Below the pieces are notes generated by a model that saw only the letters and a list, made by a program, of their open reading frames with translations, ran no database searches and was not told where the DNA came from. From an uncultured Prevotella sp. (GTDB lineage Bacteria > Bacteroidota > Bacteroidia > Bacteroidales > Bacteroidaceae), in the NCBI GenBank assembly GCA_900314365.1, contig OMVH01000026.1, positions 1-17,305 of the forward strand: a DNA stretch of 17,305 nt, in the 5' to 3' direction. Positions 6,991 to 15,161 of the stretch are shown here, piece after piece. The translations under genes were made by a program, and so were the position numbers. How positions within the stretch are numbered: the stretch's first letter is position 1; every line of letters starts with the position of its first letter.

Positions 6991-7905
6991 ATGCTGAATA
7001 AGGTAGTAACTTTAGCCGTTGGCTTCTTGTTGGCCTGCCACACCATCAGCGTGGAAGCACAGGAACTCAATGCGAAGATTAAGGTGAACCACTCACAGGT
7101 GCAGGGCACTGACGCCAGTGTCTTTAAGGACCTGGAGGATAATCTGATGCGCTTTGTAAACCAAAGGCAGTGGACGAACCTCCAGTTCCGTAAGAACGAG
7201 CGTATTGCCTGTACTTTCAATATTACCGTGACCAAGTACGACCAGTCGTCAAATAGGTTCACGGCGAAATGTCTTGTGCAGTCGTCACGTCCGGTCTATG
7301 GTTCAACCTATAGTTCTACCTTGTACAGTAATACTGACAACGACTTTAATTTCGACTACGCCCAGTTCGATCAGCTTGAGTACAGCGACGAGAATGTAGA
7401 CAATCAGTTGACGGCTCTCTTTGCGTATTATGCTTATCTTATCATTGGCATGGACTTGGATTCCTTTTCGCTCAATGGGGGGCAGGACGTGTTGCAGCGC
7501 TGCATGAACCTTGTCAACAATGCGCAGAATCTGAGCTTCACCGGCTGGAAATCCTTCGACAATGACCGCAACCGTTTCGCTATCATCAACGATTATCTTG
7601 ATGGTGGCCTGGCCTCGTTCCGCAAGTTGCAATACGACTATTATCGCAATGGCCTCGACCAGATGTCGACCAATGCGGAGCGCGGACGTACCAACATTAC
7701 AACGGCCATTGAAGAAGATTTGAAGAAGTGCCATGAGGACAAGCCTCTCAGTCAGCTTCCGCTTATTTGGACAGACTACAAGCGTGACGAGTTGGCCGGT
7801 ATCTATCAAGGCAAAGGAACGCCCAAGGAAAAAGAGTCGGTGAGTCAAATCTTGTTTAGTATCAATGCGGCACAAAGTAATGCCTGGAACAAAATAAAGG
7901 AATGA
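6991..7905 (+). CDS. DUF4835 family exported protein (PorD-like)
   Basis: A 304-residue exported protein of a Bacteroidota-only family. Residues 1-23 form a signal peptide (hydrophobic TLAVGFLLAC, cleavage likely after SVEA), so it probably works in the periplasm or outer membrane. The mature start, ELNAKIKVNHSQVQGTD, is the typical opening of the family, and the chain continues as a beta-rich first part and a helical second part (TAIEEDLKKC, PLIWTDYKRDELAGIYQG). Some annotations name this family PorD and tie it to the type IX secretion system; I recall this only from annotation practice, and nothing in the window proves it. It starts four bases after the exonuclease stop, suggesting coupled translation, and sits directly before recN as in relatives. 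I cannot assign a biochemical activity. Confidence 0.82.
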   Translation: MLNKVVTLAVGFLLACHTISVEAQELNAKIKVNHSQVQGTDASVFKDLEDNLMRFVNQRQWTNLQFRKNERIACTFNITVTKYDQSSNRFTAKCLVQSSRPVYGSTYSSTLYSNTDNDFNFDYAQFDQLEYSDENVDNQLTALFAYYAYLIIGMDLDSFSLNGGQDVLQRCMNLVNNAQNLSFTGWKSFDNDRNRFAIINDYLDGGLASFRKLQYDYYRNGLDQMSTNAERGRTNITTAIEEDLKKCHEDKPLSQLPLIWTDYKRDELAGIYQGKGTPKEKESVSQILFSINAAQSNAWNKIKE

Positions 7906-8013
7906 GTGCAATGGCTCGCCGTCAAGCATGAGTGATGCTTTGTCAGTGGACATCGAAAGTGCTTTCCGCGTACAGCCCATGGACGTTCCTTGCTCTTGAA
8001 CATATAAAAAGTT

Positions 8014-9711
8014 ATGCTTAGACAACTCTTCATTAAAGACTTCACAATCATTGATGAGCTCCATATCGACTTTCATCCTGGATTCTCTGTCATCACAGGT
8101 GAGACAGGAGCGGGAAAGAGTATTATTCTCGGTGCTATCGGATTATTGTTAGGACGTCGTGCTGACTCTGCAATGGTTAGGCAGGGGGCGAAGAAGTGTG
8201 TCATTGAGGCTCATTTCTCGCTTCATGCTGAGCGGGCGCAGTCATCGACGGCTGAGCGGTTGACAGAGGTGTTTGATGATAATGAAATCGACTTCGATGC
8301 CGACGACACAATTGTGCGGCGGGAAATCAGCAACAACGGAAAGAGTCGTGCCTTTATCAACGACTCTCCTGTGCAGCTTTCCTTGCTCAAGGAGCTTGGA
8401 GGTCTTTTGCTGGATGTTCATTCACAACATCAGAACCTCTTGCTCAATCAGTCTGACTTCCAATTGCAAGTGGTGGATATCATAGCCCGTGACGCTGAGA
8501 AGCTTGCCGAGTATCGTAAGGCCTACGGTGCCTGGAAAGAGGCTAAGAAGTCGCTTGATGACTTCAGAAAACGTTTGGAACAGACTCGTGCCAACGAGGA
8601 GTTCGTGCGTTATCAGTACAAAGAGCTCTCGGAAGCCCAGTTGCGGGACGGTGAACAGGAGGAAGTGGAGACGTCGGTGGCAGCCCTTTCGCATGCTGAA
8701 GAAATAAAGTCGGCCCTATTCAGTGCTGATACTTTACTAAGTGGCGAAGAAGGTGGTATTACGGGGAAACTACAAGAGGTTGCCTCCGCACTTCATTCCA
8801 TCGAGAATGTCTATCCCCAGGTAAAGGATTTGGCACAGCGGTTGGACAGCAGTGAAATAGAGGTGAGCGATATAGCCTCCGAGGTGAGCCGGGATGTGGA
8901 GAGTGTGGACTTTGATCCGGCTCAGCTCGACGAGCTCAATACGCGCCTTGATCTTATTTACAGTCTAGAAAAAAAGTACCACTGTGACAATGTCTTCGGA
9001 CTTCTGCAGATGCAGGAACAACTGGGCAAGGAGCTCGAAGGGATAGACAGCAGTGACGAGGAGACAAAAGAGCTTGAACAGCGAGTGGCTTCTACGGAGA
9101 AAGCTTGCCACGATGTCGCTGACGTACTTACTGGGTTGCGGAAGCAAGCAGCAGCGGAGATTGAGCGTGAACTGAAGGAACGTCTTGTACCTTTAGGCAT
9201 TCCAAACGTCAGGTTTACTGTTGATATTAAGCCCTCTGAGCTCACGGCCGATGGTGCCGACAGCGTGAATTTCCTCTTCTCTGCTAATAAGGGTACTCCC
9301 CTGCAGCCTATCAGTGAAGTCGCTTCAGGAGGAGAGATAGCCCGAGTCATGCTCTCTGTCAAAGCCATGATAAGTGGCGCTGTCAGCCTGCCTACCATTA
9401 TTTTTGATGAGATTGATACGGGGGTGAGCGGAAGGATAGCCGAACAGATGGCACGTATAATGCTTGAGATGGGGCGCGACGGGCGCCAGGTCATAAGTAT
9501 CACGCACCTTCCTCAGATTGCCGCTTTTGGTCAGTATCACTACCGTGTCAGTAAGCATGACACGTCGGAGGGAACCATCAGTCGTATGGTGGAGTTGTCG
9601 TCCGACGAGCGTATTAAAGAGATTGCCCAGATGCTTAGTGGCTCTGATGTCACGGAGGCTGCACTTGAGAATGCTCGCGAATTGCTAAACAAAAACAGAC
9701 TTTCGAATTAA
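8014..9711 (+). CDS. recN: DNA repair protein RecN (SMC-like ATPase)
   Basis: SMC-like ATPase that gathers and holds DNA ends during double-strand break repair. It has 565 residues, the normal length. The N-terminal half-domain has FSVITGETGAGKS with Walker A GETGAGKS (29-36) and the conserved DVHSQHQNLLL. A coiled-coil arm, interrupted in the middle, spans about 155-370 (charged helices such as AYGAWKEAKKSLDDF and KELEQRVASTEKA). The C-terminal half-domain has the ABC signature SGGEIARV (about 438), Walker B TIIFDEIDTG (about 461-470) and the His-containing ISITHLPQ. All ATPase motifs are intact. A 108-base gap precedes it; I see no good promoter there, so it is probably transcribed from upstream. 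The start MLRQLFIKDFTIID matches family N-termini. Confidence 0.96.
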   Translation: MLRQLFIKDFTIIDELHIDFHPGFSVITGETGAGKSIILGAIGLLLGRRADSAMVRQGAKKCVIEAHFSLHAERAQSSTAERLTEVFDDNEIDFDADDTIVRREISNNGKSRAFINDSPVQLSLLKELGGLLLDVHSQHQNLLLNQSDFQLQVVDIIARDAEKLAEYRKAYGAWKEAKKSLDDFRKRLEQTRANEEFVRYQYKELSEAQLRDGEQEEVETSVAALSHAEEIKSALFSADTLLSGEEGGITGKLQEVASALHSIENVYPQVKDLAQRLDSSEIEVSDIASEVSRDVESVDFDPAQLDELNTRLDLIYSLEKKYHCDNVFGLLQMQEQLGKELEGIDSSDEETKELEQRVASTEKACHDVADVLTGLRKQAAAEIERELKERLVPLGIPNVRFTVDIKPSELTADGADSVNFLFSANKGTPLQPISEVASGGEIARVMLSVKAMISGAVSLPTIIFDEIDTGVSGRIAEQMARIMLEMGRDGRQVISITHLPQIAAFGQYHYRVSKHDTSEGTISRMVELSSDERIKEIAQMLSGSDVTEAALENARELLNKNRLSN

Positions 9712-9766
9712 TTAATAAGAGTTTAAGAAGTGTGGCCGCGCGACATAGTGGCTACCAGAGAACAAA

Positions 9767-11560
9767 ATGATGAAAAGAATCTATTCTTCCTTTACAGAAG
9801 TCCTGATGACGGTCCTGAATCCGTCCATCCATAGTTCCTACAATCTCAAGCCTGTTGCTGTATGCGCTTCAGGCTTGAAGTTTGTTCCCCTTCATGGTCA
9901 ACAGCTGATGCTTGCTGTCTTGTTTGTACTTAGCGGATCGTTGAAGATTTCAGCTCAGCCCGCGCCTGTGAAGCAGGCAGCCAAGTCGGTGTTCTCGCTT
10001 ACAACCTTTTCAAAAGGAGAGCTGAAGGCCACGTCGCGTGGTGTCTTCGTCTCGCAGAATGGTGATGCCGTCAGTCCTTGGACTCCTTTTGTGGGTGCTG
10101 ACAGTGCTGTTATCGTTGATGCAGAGGGACACAGCTACAATGTTGAGACGATGATAGGCTGCAATGAGCTTTATGATGTTTGCAAGTTCCATGTGAATGC
10201 CAGAACTTCCGCTGCCAAACTCTCCTCTCAGCAATTGCCTGTTGGCACTGATGTGTGGGCGTTAGGCTATGCTGTGGGAAAGGTTGTGACAAAGCCTCTC
10301 AAAGTGAGTCGTGTTGAGAAATTCATGGAGAAGTACTCCTACTATGTGTTCAAGGCTGTGCCTGCCGATAACGAGCAGGCCTGTCCTGTAGCCGACAAGA
10401 ATGGTCAGGTGCTGGGTCTGTGGGAGAAACTCAGCACGTCGGAGACAGAAAGCTACTCTGCCGATGTGCGCTTCCCCGTATCGTTTGAGGCCGGGGGCCT
10501 CTCCATCAATGAGCCAGCGTTGCGCCAGACCGGCATTCGAGTTCAATTGCCAAGTGACAGGAAGTCGGCCTACTTGGCTTTAATGGTATCGGGCCAGCAG
10601 AGTACGCCACGTAACTACGAGGCTCATATCCATGACTTTATTTCAATGTTCCCCGATGCTGTCGACGGCTACTCTTCTTTGGCGCAATGGCAGCTGTCGA
10701 ACAATAGGCTCACTGATGCTGATGCTACGATGAAGGAGGCTATGAAGAAGGTGCCCAATAAGGATGAAGTGCACTACGAGTATTCCCGTCTGATGATGAG
10801 GCAGCAAATCTATGCTCCCGATTCTACTTTCACACTCTGGAGTCTCGATAAGGCACTTGAGGAAGCGCAGGAGGCTTATAAGCTCAAACCACAGCCAGCA
10901 TATCTCCATCAGCAGGCTCAGATTCTCTATACGAAGGGTGACTTCAAACAAGCGCTCAATCTTTACACTGACCTTCTGAAGACTGATACCCGCGGCAGTG
11001 AGCTGTATTTCGAGATTGCACAGTGCAAGACACAGCTCAAGGCCCCGCAGACCGAGGTGCTACAGGCTCTCGACAGTGCGGTGGCGTTATGTCCGCGCCC
11101 GTTGACCAACATCTCGGCTCCTTATTTTCTTGCACGTGGCAGTCTGCTTTCCGAAATGAAGCAGTACCGTAACGCCCTAAAAGACTTCAATCAGTATGAC
11201 ACGCTAATGCTTGGCAGAGCAACGGCCGACTTCTATGAGATGCGATTCAAGGTAGAGGTTGAGGTACGTCAGTATCAGCAGGCTCTCAATGATATAGCCC
11301 ACGCCATTTATCTGAATCCGCGTGAGCCCGTCTATCTTGCAGAGATGGCCTCACTCGAGCTTCGTGTCAGCCGCTTTGAGGATGCCGTGAAGACAGCCGA
11401 CCTCTGTTTACAACTGGAGCCGAAGTCCACGGATGCTTATATTATCAAAGGCTTAGCACTCATTGAGTTGAAGAAGAAGGACGAGGGGATTGAGGCCTTG
11501 CAGAAGGCTCAGGAACTTGGTGATGCGAGAGCGGAAGGCTACATCAAGAAATATAAGTAA
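9767..11560 (+). CDS. Exported protein with degenerate trypsin-like domain and C-terminal TPRs
   Basis: 597 residues. A hydrophobic segment at 47-63 (LMLAVLFVLSG ... ISAQ) looks like a signal peptide or anchor but is preceded by a 46-residue extension. A start at Met48 (9908) would give a normal signal peptide but lacks a visible ribosome-binding site. Residues about 73-220 resemble a trypsin-like (DegP/S1-type) domain: SRGVFVSQNGDAVSP, YDVCKFHV, VWALGY and DKNGQVLGLW align to the expected strands. The catalytic His position is Thr106 and the Ser position falls in DNEQAC (201-206), so protease activity is not expected. Residues about 285-597 hold TPR-like helix pairs, for example EALEEAQEAYKLKP, ALNDIAHAIYLNPREPVYLAEMA and AVKTADLCLQLEPKSTDAYI. 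It follows recN by 55 bases with no clear promoter. The binding partner is unknown; a scaffold or peptide-binding role is inference. Confidence 0.8.
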   Translation: MMKRIYSSFTEVLMTVLNPSIHSSYNLKPVAVCASGLKFVPLHGQQLMLAVLFVLSGSLKISAQPAPVKQAAKSVFSLTTFSKGELKATSRGVFVSQNGDAVSPWTPFVGADSAVIVDAEGHSYNVETMIGCNELYDVCKFHVNARTSAAKLSSQQLPVGTDVWALGYAVGKVVTKPLKVSRVEKFMEKYSYYVFKAVPADNEQACPVADKNGQVLGLWEKLSTSETESYSADVRFPVSFEAGGLSINEPALRQTGIRVQLPSDRKSAYLALMVSGQQSTPRNYEAHIHDFISMFPDAVDGYSSLAQWQLSNNRLTDADATMKEAMKKVPNKDEVHYEYSRLMMRQQIYAPDSTFTLWSLDKALEEAQEAYKLKPQPAYLHQQAQILYTKGDFKQALNLYTDLLKTDTRGSELYFEIAQCKTQLKAPQTEVLQALDSAVALCPRPLTNISAPYFLARGSLLSEMKQYRNALKDFNQYDTLMLGRATADFYEMRFKVEVEVRQYQQALNDIAHAIYLNPREPVYLAEMASLELRVSRFEDAVKTADLCLQLEPKSTDAYIIKGLALIELKKKDEGIEALQKAQELGDARAEGYIKKYK

Positions 11561-11620
11561 CAGCCTTTAGCACACAGCACTTTTCAATAAGGAAAAAGTC
11601 TGTAGTAGTATTGACACATT

Positions 11621-11656
11621 AAAAGGCTAAATCTCTTTTGCGGGATTTAGCCTTTT
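11621..11656. terminator. Rho-independent terminator, probably bidirectional
   Basis: A perfect 13-bp inverted repeat (11621-11633 with 11644-11656; stem AAAAGGCTAAATC) with a 10-base loop is followed by CTTTTTGTTTT on the plus strand. On the minus strand the stem is followed by TTTTAA. It lies 60 bases after the TPR gene stop and 83 bases beyond the stop of the convergent lipoprotein gene, so it can end both transcripts. Confidence 0.9.
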
Positions 11657-11739
11657 TGTTTTGATGACCTCAGTCTGGTAAGGGGTTTGCTTTATCGGAG
11701 GTGTGCTGTACAGTGGTTAGGCATAACGATCAATTCCTT

Positions 11740-12537
11740 TCAGTTGTCCCTTACCTTCATTTCAAGTTTACCTGCATAGCTGATGGTGAGGTTGATGTTG
11801 TAGCTCATCTGGCTGTCAGGCATAGCGAGCACAGCATAGAAATGTACTCCGTCCGCGCTGGCATGCTCAATGATGATGTCGCTCAGCACACTGCTTTCCA
11901 AGAAGTCGGATGGTACGTAGCGTGAGAAATCGCGTTTGTGGAAGTCGCGCGAGAAGAGCCGGGTGTTACCTTTGTAGACGTTCACATTGATGATATTGTC
12001 GTGATAGACATTGTCCACTTCCACACCATCATCATTATAGGTAGCCTTTATCACCTTAAAGGAGGTGGGATTCACCTGGACATAGCAGTGGTAGGAATCG
12101 TTGCCGAACATCACCACCGAGTCACGTTTGATGAGCTTGTTTTGGTTGAGAGCCACAGGACGTTTGTGGGTGAAGAGCAACAGATCGCTCTTGTTTTCAC
12201 TCTTCACTAACTTTACGATGTCGCCCGTTTGGTTGCGGAACTCGAAGAGATGGGGAGCTTGTTTGACGATGGGATATTTCATGTCGTTGGCACCGTGAAG
12301 CACCAGTGTGTCATGAATAATTTGGAAGTACACAGGTTGGCTTGTGGAGTCGGGGTAGAAGATGGTGTCGCCTTTGGCCATAAAAGCCACGCTTTCCTCA
12401 TCATCGTTCACCCACACTCCTTGCAGCATCTGCTTGGCGGCATTATCTTCCCTCACGGCGCCCGATTGGGAGCCAGCTTTCTTGCATGATGCCAAGGCCA
12501 ATATGGCTAAGAATACGATTATAATGTTCGTTCTCAT
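11740..12537 (-). CDS. Predicted lipoprotein of unknown function (possibly DUF4738-like)
   Basis: 265 residues. Residues 1-18 are a clear lipoprotein signal (MRTNIIIVFLAILALASC, lipidated Cys18), followed by polar residues. The first half (about 38-120) has the look of a small beta-barrel of lipocalin-like type: LQGVWVNDDEESVAFMAKGD, then alternating strands with FEFRNQTGDIVKLVKS. The second half (about 140-265) is also beta-rich, with SYHCYVQVNPTSFKVIKATY and KRDFSRYVPSDFLESSVLSD. It resembles Bacteroidota lipoproteins grouped as DUF4738, but I cannot confirm the family by eye. It lies 47 bases after the hydrolase gene on the same strand, with no good promoter between, so it is likely the last gene of the rfbC transcript. 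No enzymatic motif is visible. Confidence 0.75.
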   Translation of the reverse strand: MRTNIIIVFLAILALASCKKAGSQSGAVREDNAAKQMLQGVWVNDDEESVAFMAKGDTIFYPDSTSQPVYFQIIHDTLVLHGANDMKYPIVKQAPHLFEFRNQTGDIVKLVKSENKSDLLLFTHKRPVALNQNKLIKRDSVVMFGNDSYHCYVQVNPTSFKVIKATYNDDGVEVDNVYHDNIINVNVYKGNTRLFSRDFHKRDFSRYVPSDFLESSVLSDIIIEHASADGVHFYAVLAMPDSQMSYNINLTISYAGKLEMKVRDN

Positions 12538-12584
12538 ATCTTTGGTTATATGTAGACTGTTGGTCTGAGAATATTTAAGCTCAG

Positions 12585-14489
12585 CTAATGCGGTTGCTGT
12601 TTGGTTGTGTAGACGTAGTTGAACCGTCCTCCAGGAGCGGTATCGCCATTGACATAGAAGTCCATGATGTCGCCCTCCTTCTGCATGTTGTCATTCCATT
12701 TGAATTCTATGTCGACATCGCCATGCCCTATGCCGAGACAATCCCGCGGTATTGCGATGGCGAGTTGAGAACCCTGTGTGTAGAATCTCACCCTTGCGGC
12801 TTCCTGCCACATCCAGATGCCTTGTACATTTCGTTCGAGTACAGCCTTGCGACTCCTCGGACTCACACGGTTGACAACGAAGTCATAGCCGTTCCATCCC
12901 GTAGTCTTGTTGCGGTCGGTGTCGATGAATAGTTGCATCCAGTGCGGACCGTCAGGAGTTGTAAGCCTTCCGGCAGTCTCCACATAGAAGTAGATGTAGT
13001 CCTTGTCGCGTGCCACCTTTGCTCCGACGATGTCGTTGCGTCCGGAATTGTTCACGTAGTGTCTGTCGAAATAGCCTCTGGCGTTGCGATGTTCCGTGTT
13101 GCCTTTATAGGATGCGAAGTATGGGCTGACTTCGTCCCAGTCGCTAAACTTTCTCAAGTTGATACTTCTGGGTCCGCTTGTGGCCGGTGGCTGGCTCATG
13201 CCCTTGAACTTTCTCACTTTGTCCACGAGTTGCAGGTAGTACACGTCGCCCCGGTCACCCCAGCCTTTGTTTGGCTCGATGTCGCGACTGTGGTCCCAGT
13301 CAAACTCATCGACAAACGAGAAGGGAATCCCATTCCAACTGTCTTTGGGTAGCCACATCCCGGCTGTGTATTCGTTCCATCCGGTCACGAAAACTAATTC
13401 GGGGTCAATCTCGAAAGCTCTGTCCCACTGTTCCTCGAAATTCCATCCATAGAGATAGCCTTCGCATCTTGGGTCGAAACCCTTGCGCACGGAGAAGCTG
13501 CGTCCATAGGAATCCTTCACATTGAAGGCGCCGCAATGCCCCTTCCGTTCTGGACTCGTGTTTTGCGAAACTCCTACTGGCACTTCTTCAAACATGGCTT
13601 TTCCGTCTGTGCTGTCACTTTTCACGTATCCGTGCTGCGGGTAAACTTCCAGCCATCCCCATTGGTCGTTGCGCGAAGGACCGTTTACATAGTCTGGTTG
13701 TGGTGCGCGGAAAGTAAAGAAGGAAGCTATCTCTCTGTCGGTTGTGTCGTTAGGGTCAAGCATGTCGGGGTAGGCGAGGATGCAGGGCTTTCCTTTCCAC
13801 ATGAACCACAGATTCTTGTATCTTCCGGGCTTATAGACATCTCTGTAGAGCTGTCTGAGCGAAGTATGTGCGTCGTGGGAGGCACCGAAAGGCAGGAAGA
13901 AAGCAATCTTGGGCGTTCTCACCCCGTCGGCCTGAGCCTTGGTCCATGTTGCCATGAGGGTCTCATAGGAGTCTTGCCAGGTGAGGGTGCCGTTGGTGCA
14001 GTCGAAGAATACTGCATCGATACCGGCATCGGCCAGCATCTCCGCATGTTTGCGGAGCACCCATGGGTCGGTTGTCTGGTAATAGCCTAAAAGAGGTTCT
14101 TCCCAAAAGAAACTACCCGGTTTGCTGGTGCCCCATGCAGGGTGATTGTAGTCTTTGAGGGCCTCAGGATAGCGTCGGAGTATATCAGAGATGTTCTTTA
14201 CACTCTGTGTGGTATCGTTTCTTCCCTGATGCCAAGTCCAGTAGAACATCGCCACGTACTTGTCCTTTCTTTTGGCTGGTGCGTTGGCGTTGGTTCTCAC
14301 CTTCCTTCCCAGTGCGTCCTCGGCGGCCCAAAAGTCGCTGTTTACGGCCGGCCTGCTGCGCATCGTGTCCGCAGTAATCCCTCTGTCCTGGCAGAGTTTC
14401 GGATCTGTCAGACTATTAGCTACTGCGGACAGTGCAGAGAATGCCAGTGCGGCGGTGATGAGTGAAAGGTATTGGAACTTAGTTAACAT
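12585..14489 (-). CDS. Secreted glycoside hydrolase-like protein, GH71/GH99-related, with C-terminal beta-sandwich (CBM9-like)
   Basis: 634 residues. A signal peptide covers 1-24 (ITAALAFSALSAVA). Residues about 75-430 look like a TIM barrel of the GH71/GH99 type: KYVAMFYWTWHQG, WEEPLLGYYQTTDPWVLRKH (130-148), AGIDAVFFDCTNG (155-167), and near the barrel end VTGWNEYTAG with Glu373. GH99 enzymes use glutamates in a similarly placed loop, so Glu373 is a catalytic candidate (inference). Residues about 440-634 (DKDYIYFYVETAG, HWMQLFIDTDRNKTTGWNGYDFVVNR) resemble the CBM9-like or DOMON-type beta-sandwich that binds sugars. The substrate is unknown; the related families act on alpha-glucans and alpha-mannans. 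It starts 26 bases after rfbC on the same strand, with an AT-only leader. No susC/susD pair is present, so this is not a classical polysaccharide utilisation locus. Confidence 0.78.
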   Translation of the reverse strand: MLTKFQYLSLITAALAFSALSAVANSLTDPKLCQDRGITADTMRSRPAVNSDFWAAEDALGRKVRTNANAPAKRKDKYVAMFYWTWHQGRNDTTQSVKNISDILRRYPEALKDYNHPAWGTSKPGSFFWEEPLLGYYQTTDPWVLRKHAEMLADAGIDAVFFDCTNGTLTWQDSYETLMATWTKAQADGVRTPKIAFFLPFGASHDAHTSLRQLYRDVYKPGRYKNLWFMWKGKPCILAYPDMLDPNDTTDREIASFFTFRAPQPDYVNGPSRNDQWGWLEVYPQHGYVKSDSTDGKAMFEEVPVGVSQNTSPERKGHCGAFNVKDSYGRSFSVRKGFDPRCEGYLYGWNFEEQWDRAFEIDPELVFVTGWNEYTAGMWLPKDSWNGIPFSFVDEFDWDHSRDIEPNKGWGDRGDVYYLQLVDKVRKFKGMSQPPATSGPRSINLRKFSDWDEVSPYFASYKGNTEHRNARGYFDRHYVNNSGRNDIVGAKVARDKDYIYFYVETAGRLTTPDGPHWMQLFIDTDRNKTTGWNGYDFVVNRVSPRSRKAVLERNVQGIWMWQEAARVRFYTQGSQLAIAIPRDCLGIGHGDVDIEFKWNDNMQKEGDIMDFYVNGDTAPGGRFNYVYTTKQQPH

Positions 14490-14515
14490 ATATTATATTA
14501 TGGTAGTCGACTTGG

Positions 14516-15064
14516 TCAGTCGAACACTTCGGCGTCCTTCAGCGACTTACCTTTCAGGTCTTTGGGGCTTGTCAGCACGTCGGCGGAATCAATAGGCCAC
14601 TCGATACCTATGTCGGGGTCGTCCCAGCGTATGCCGCTCTCCTGGTCGGGAGCATAGACGTTATCTACCTTGTAAGTGAAGATGGCTTCTTTGCTGAGCA
14701 CGAGAAAGCCATGGGCAAAACCACGCGGAATGAAGAACTGGCGCTTGTTCTCGCCACTGAGTTCCACCATGACGTACTTGCCAAAGGTGGGAGAGCTTTT
14801 GCGCAGGTCTACAGCTACGTCGAGCACCCGGCCGCTGATGACCCTTACCAATTTGGCTTGCGAGTAGTTGCCACGCTGGAAATGAAGACCGCGAATGACG
14901 CCGTACGACGATTTCGACTCGTTGTCCTGTATGAAGTTCACCTTACCAATATGAGCTTCAAAGTCAGACTCTTTCCACACCTCAAAGAAGTAGCCGCGGG
15001 CATCGTTGAACACCTTTGGTTCCAGAATCCACACACCTTTAATAGATGTTTCCTTGTATTCCAT
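14516..15064 (-). CDS. rfbC: dTDP-4-dehydrorhamnose 3,5-epimerase
   Basis: Converts dTDP-4-keto-6-deoxyglucose to dTDP-4-keto-rhamnose, third step of dTDP-rhamnose synthesis for surface polysaccharides; a cytoplasmic cupin dimer. The 182 residues match the family. Visible motifs are DARGYFFEVW, the active-site block VIRGLHFQ (catalytic His61), GRVLDVAVDLRKSSPTFGKY, FIPRGFAHGFLVLS, and YKVDNVYAPDQESGIRWDDPDIGIEWP, which carries the second half of the active site. The gene is complete and its residues intact. The partner genes rfbA, rfbB and rfbD are not in this window. It has its own promoter (15088-15118) and leads a minus-strand run with the GH71/99-like gene. Confidence 0.96.
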   Translation of the reverse strand: MEYKETSIKGVWILEPKVFNDARGYFFEVWKESDFEAHIGKVNFIQDNESKSSYGVIRGLHFQRGNYSQAKLVRVISGRVLDVAVDLRKSSPTFGKYVMVELSGENKRQFFIPRGFAHGFLVLSKEAIFTYKVDNVYAPDQESGIRWDDPDIGIEWPIDSADVLTSPKDLKGKSLKDAEVFD

Positions 15065-15087
15065 GTTTAAGCGTTGTTTTATTCGTG

Positions 15088-15118
15088 CAAAGGTAGCTTT
15101 TTTTGGCTGTAATGCAAA
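15088..15118 (-). promoter_or_regulatory. rfbC promoter (Bacteroidota -33/-7 type)
   Basis: On the minus strand TTTG (15118-15115) and TACCTTTG (15095-15088) are separated by 19 bp, a full match to the consensus. Transcription would start near 15083, about 19 bases before the ATG at 15064. Confidence 0.68.
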
Positions 15119-15161
15119 GCGAAAACGGTATTTTTAAGTTAGGGTTGCAATTTTTTTGTTT

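Noticed and set aside
6048..7262. 404-codon open frame on the minus strand
   Set aside because: It lies opposite two well-supported genes (exonuclease and DUF4835), has no domain or promoter, and is a shadow of their codon bias.
7924..7940. Small hairpin (6-bp stem AAGCAT/ATGCTT) between DUF4835 and recN
   Set aside because: The stem is short and AT-rich with no following T-run; too weak for a terminator, and no other regulatory structure was evident in this 108-base gap.
7303..8076. 257-codon minus-strand open frame spanning the DUF4835-recN junction
   Set aside because: Mostly antisense to DUF4835, with no recognisable motif or start signals.
12588..13352. Plus-strand open frames of 114 and 139 codons
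   Set aside because: Antisense to the hydrolase gene, whose signal peptide, barrel motifs and operon position are clear.
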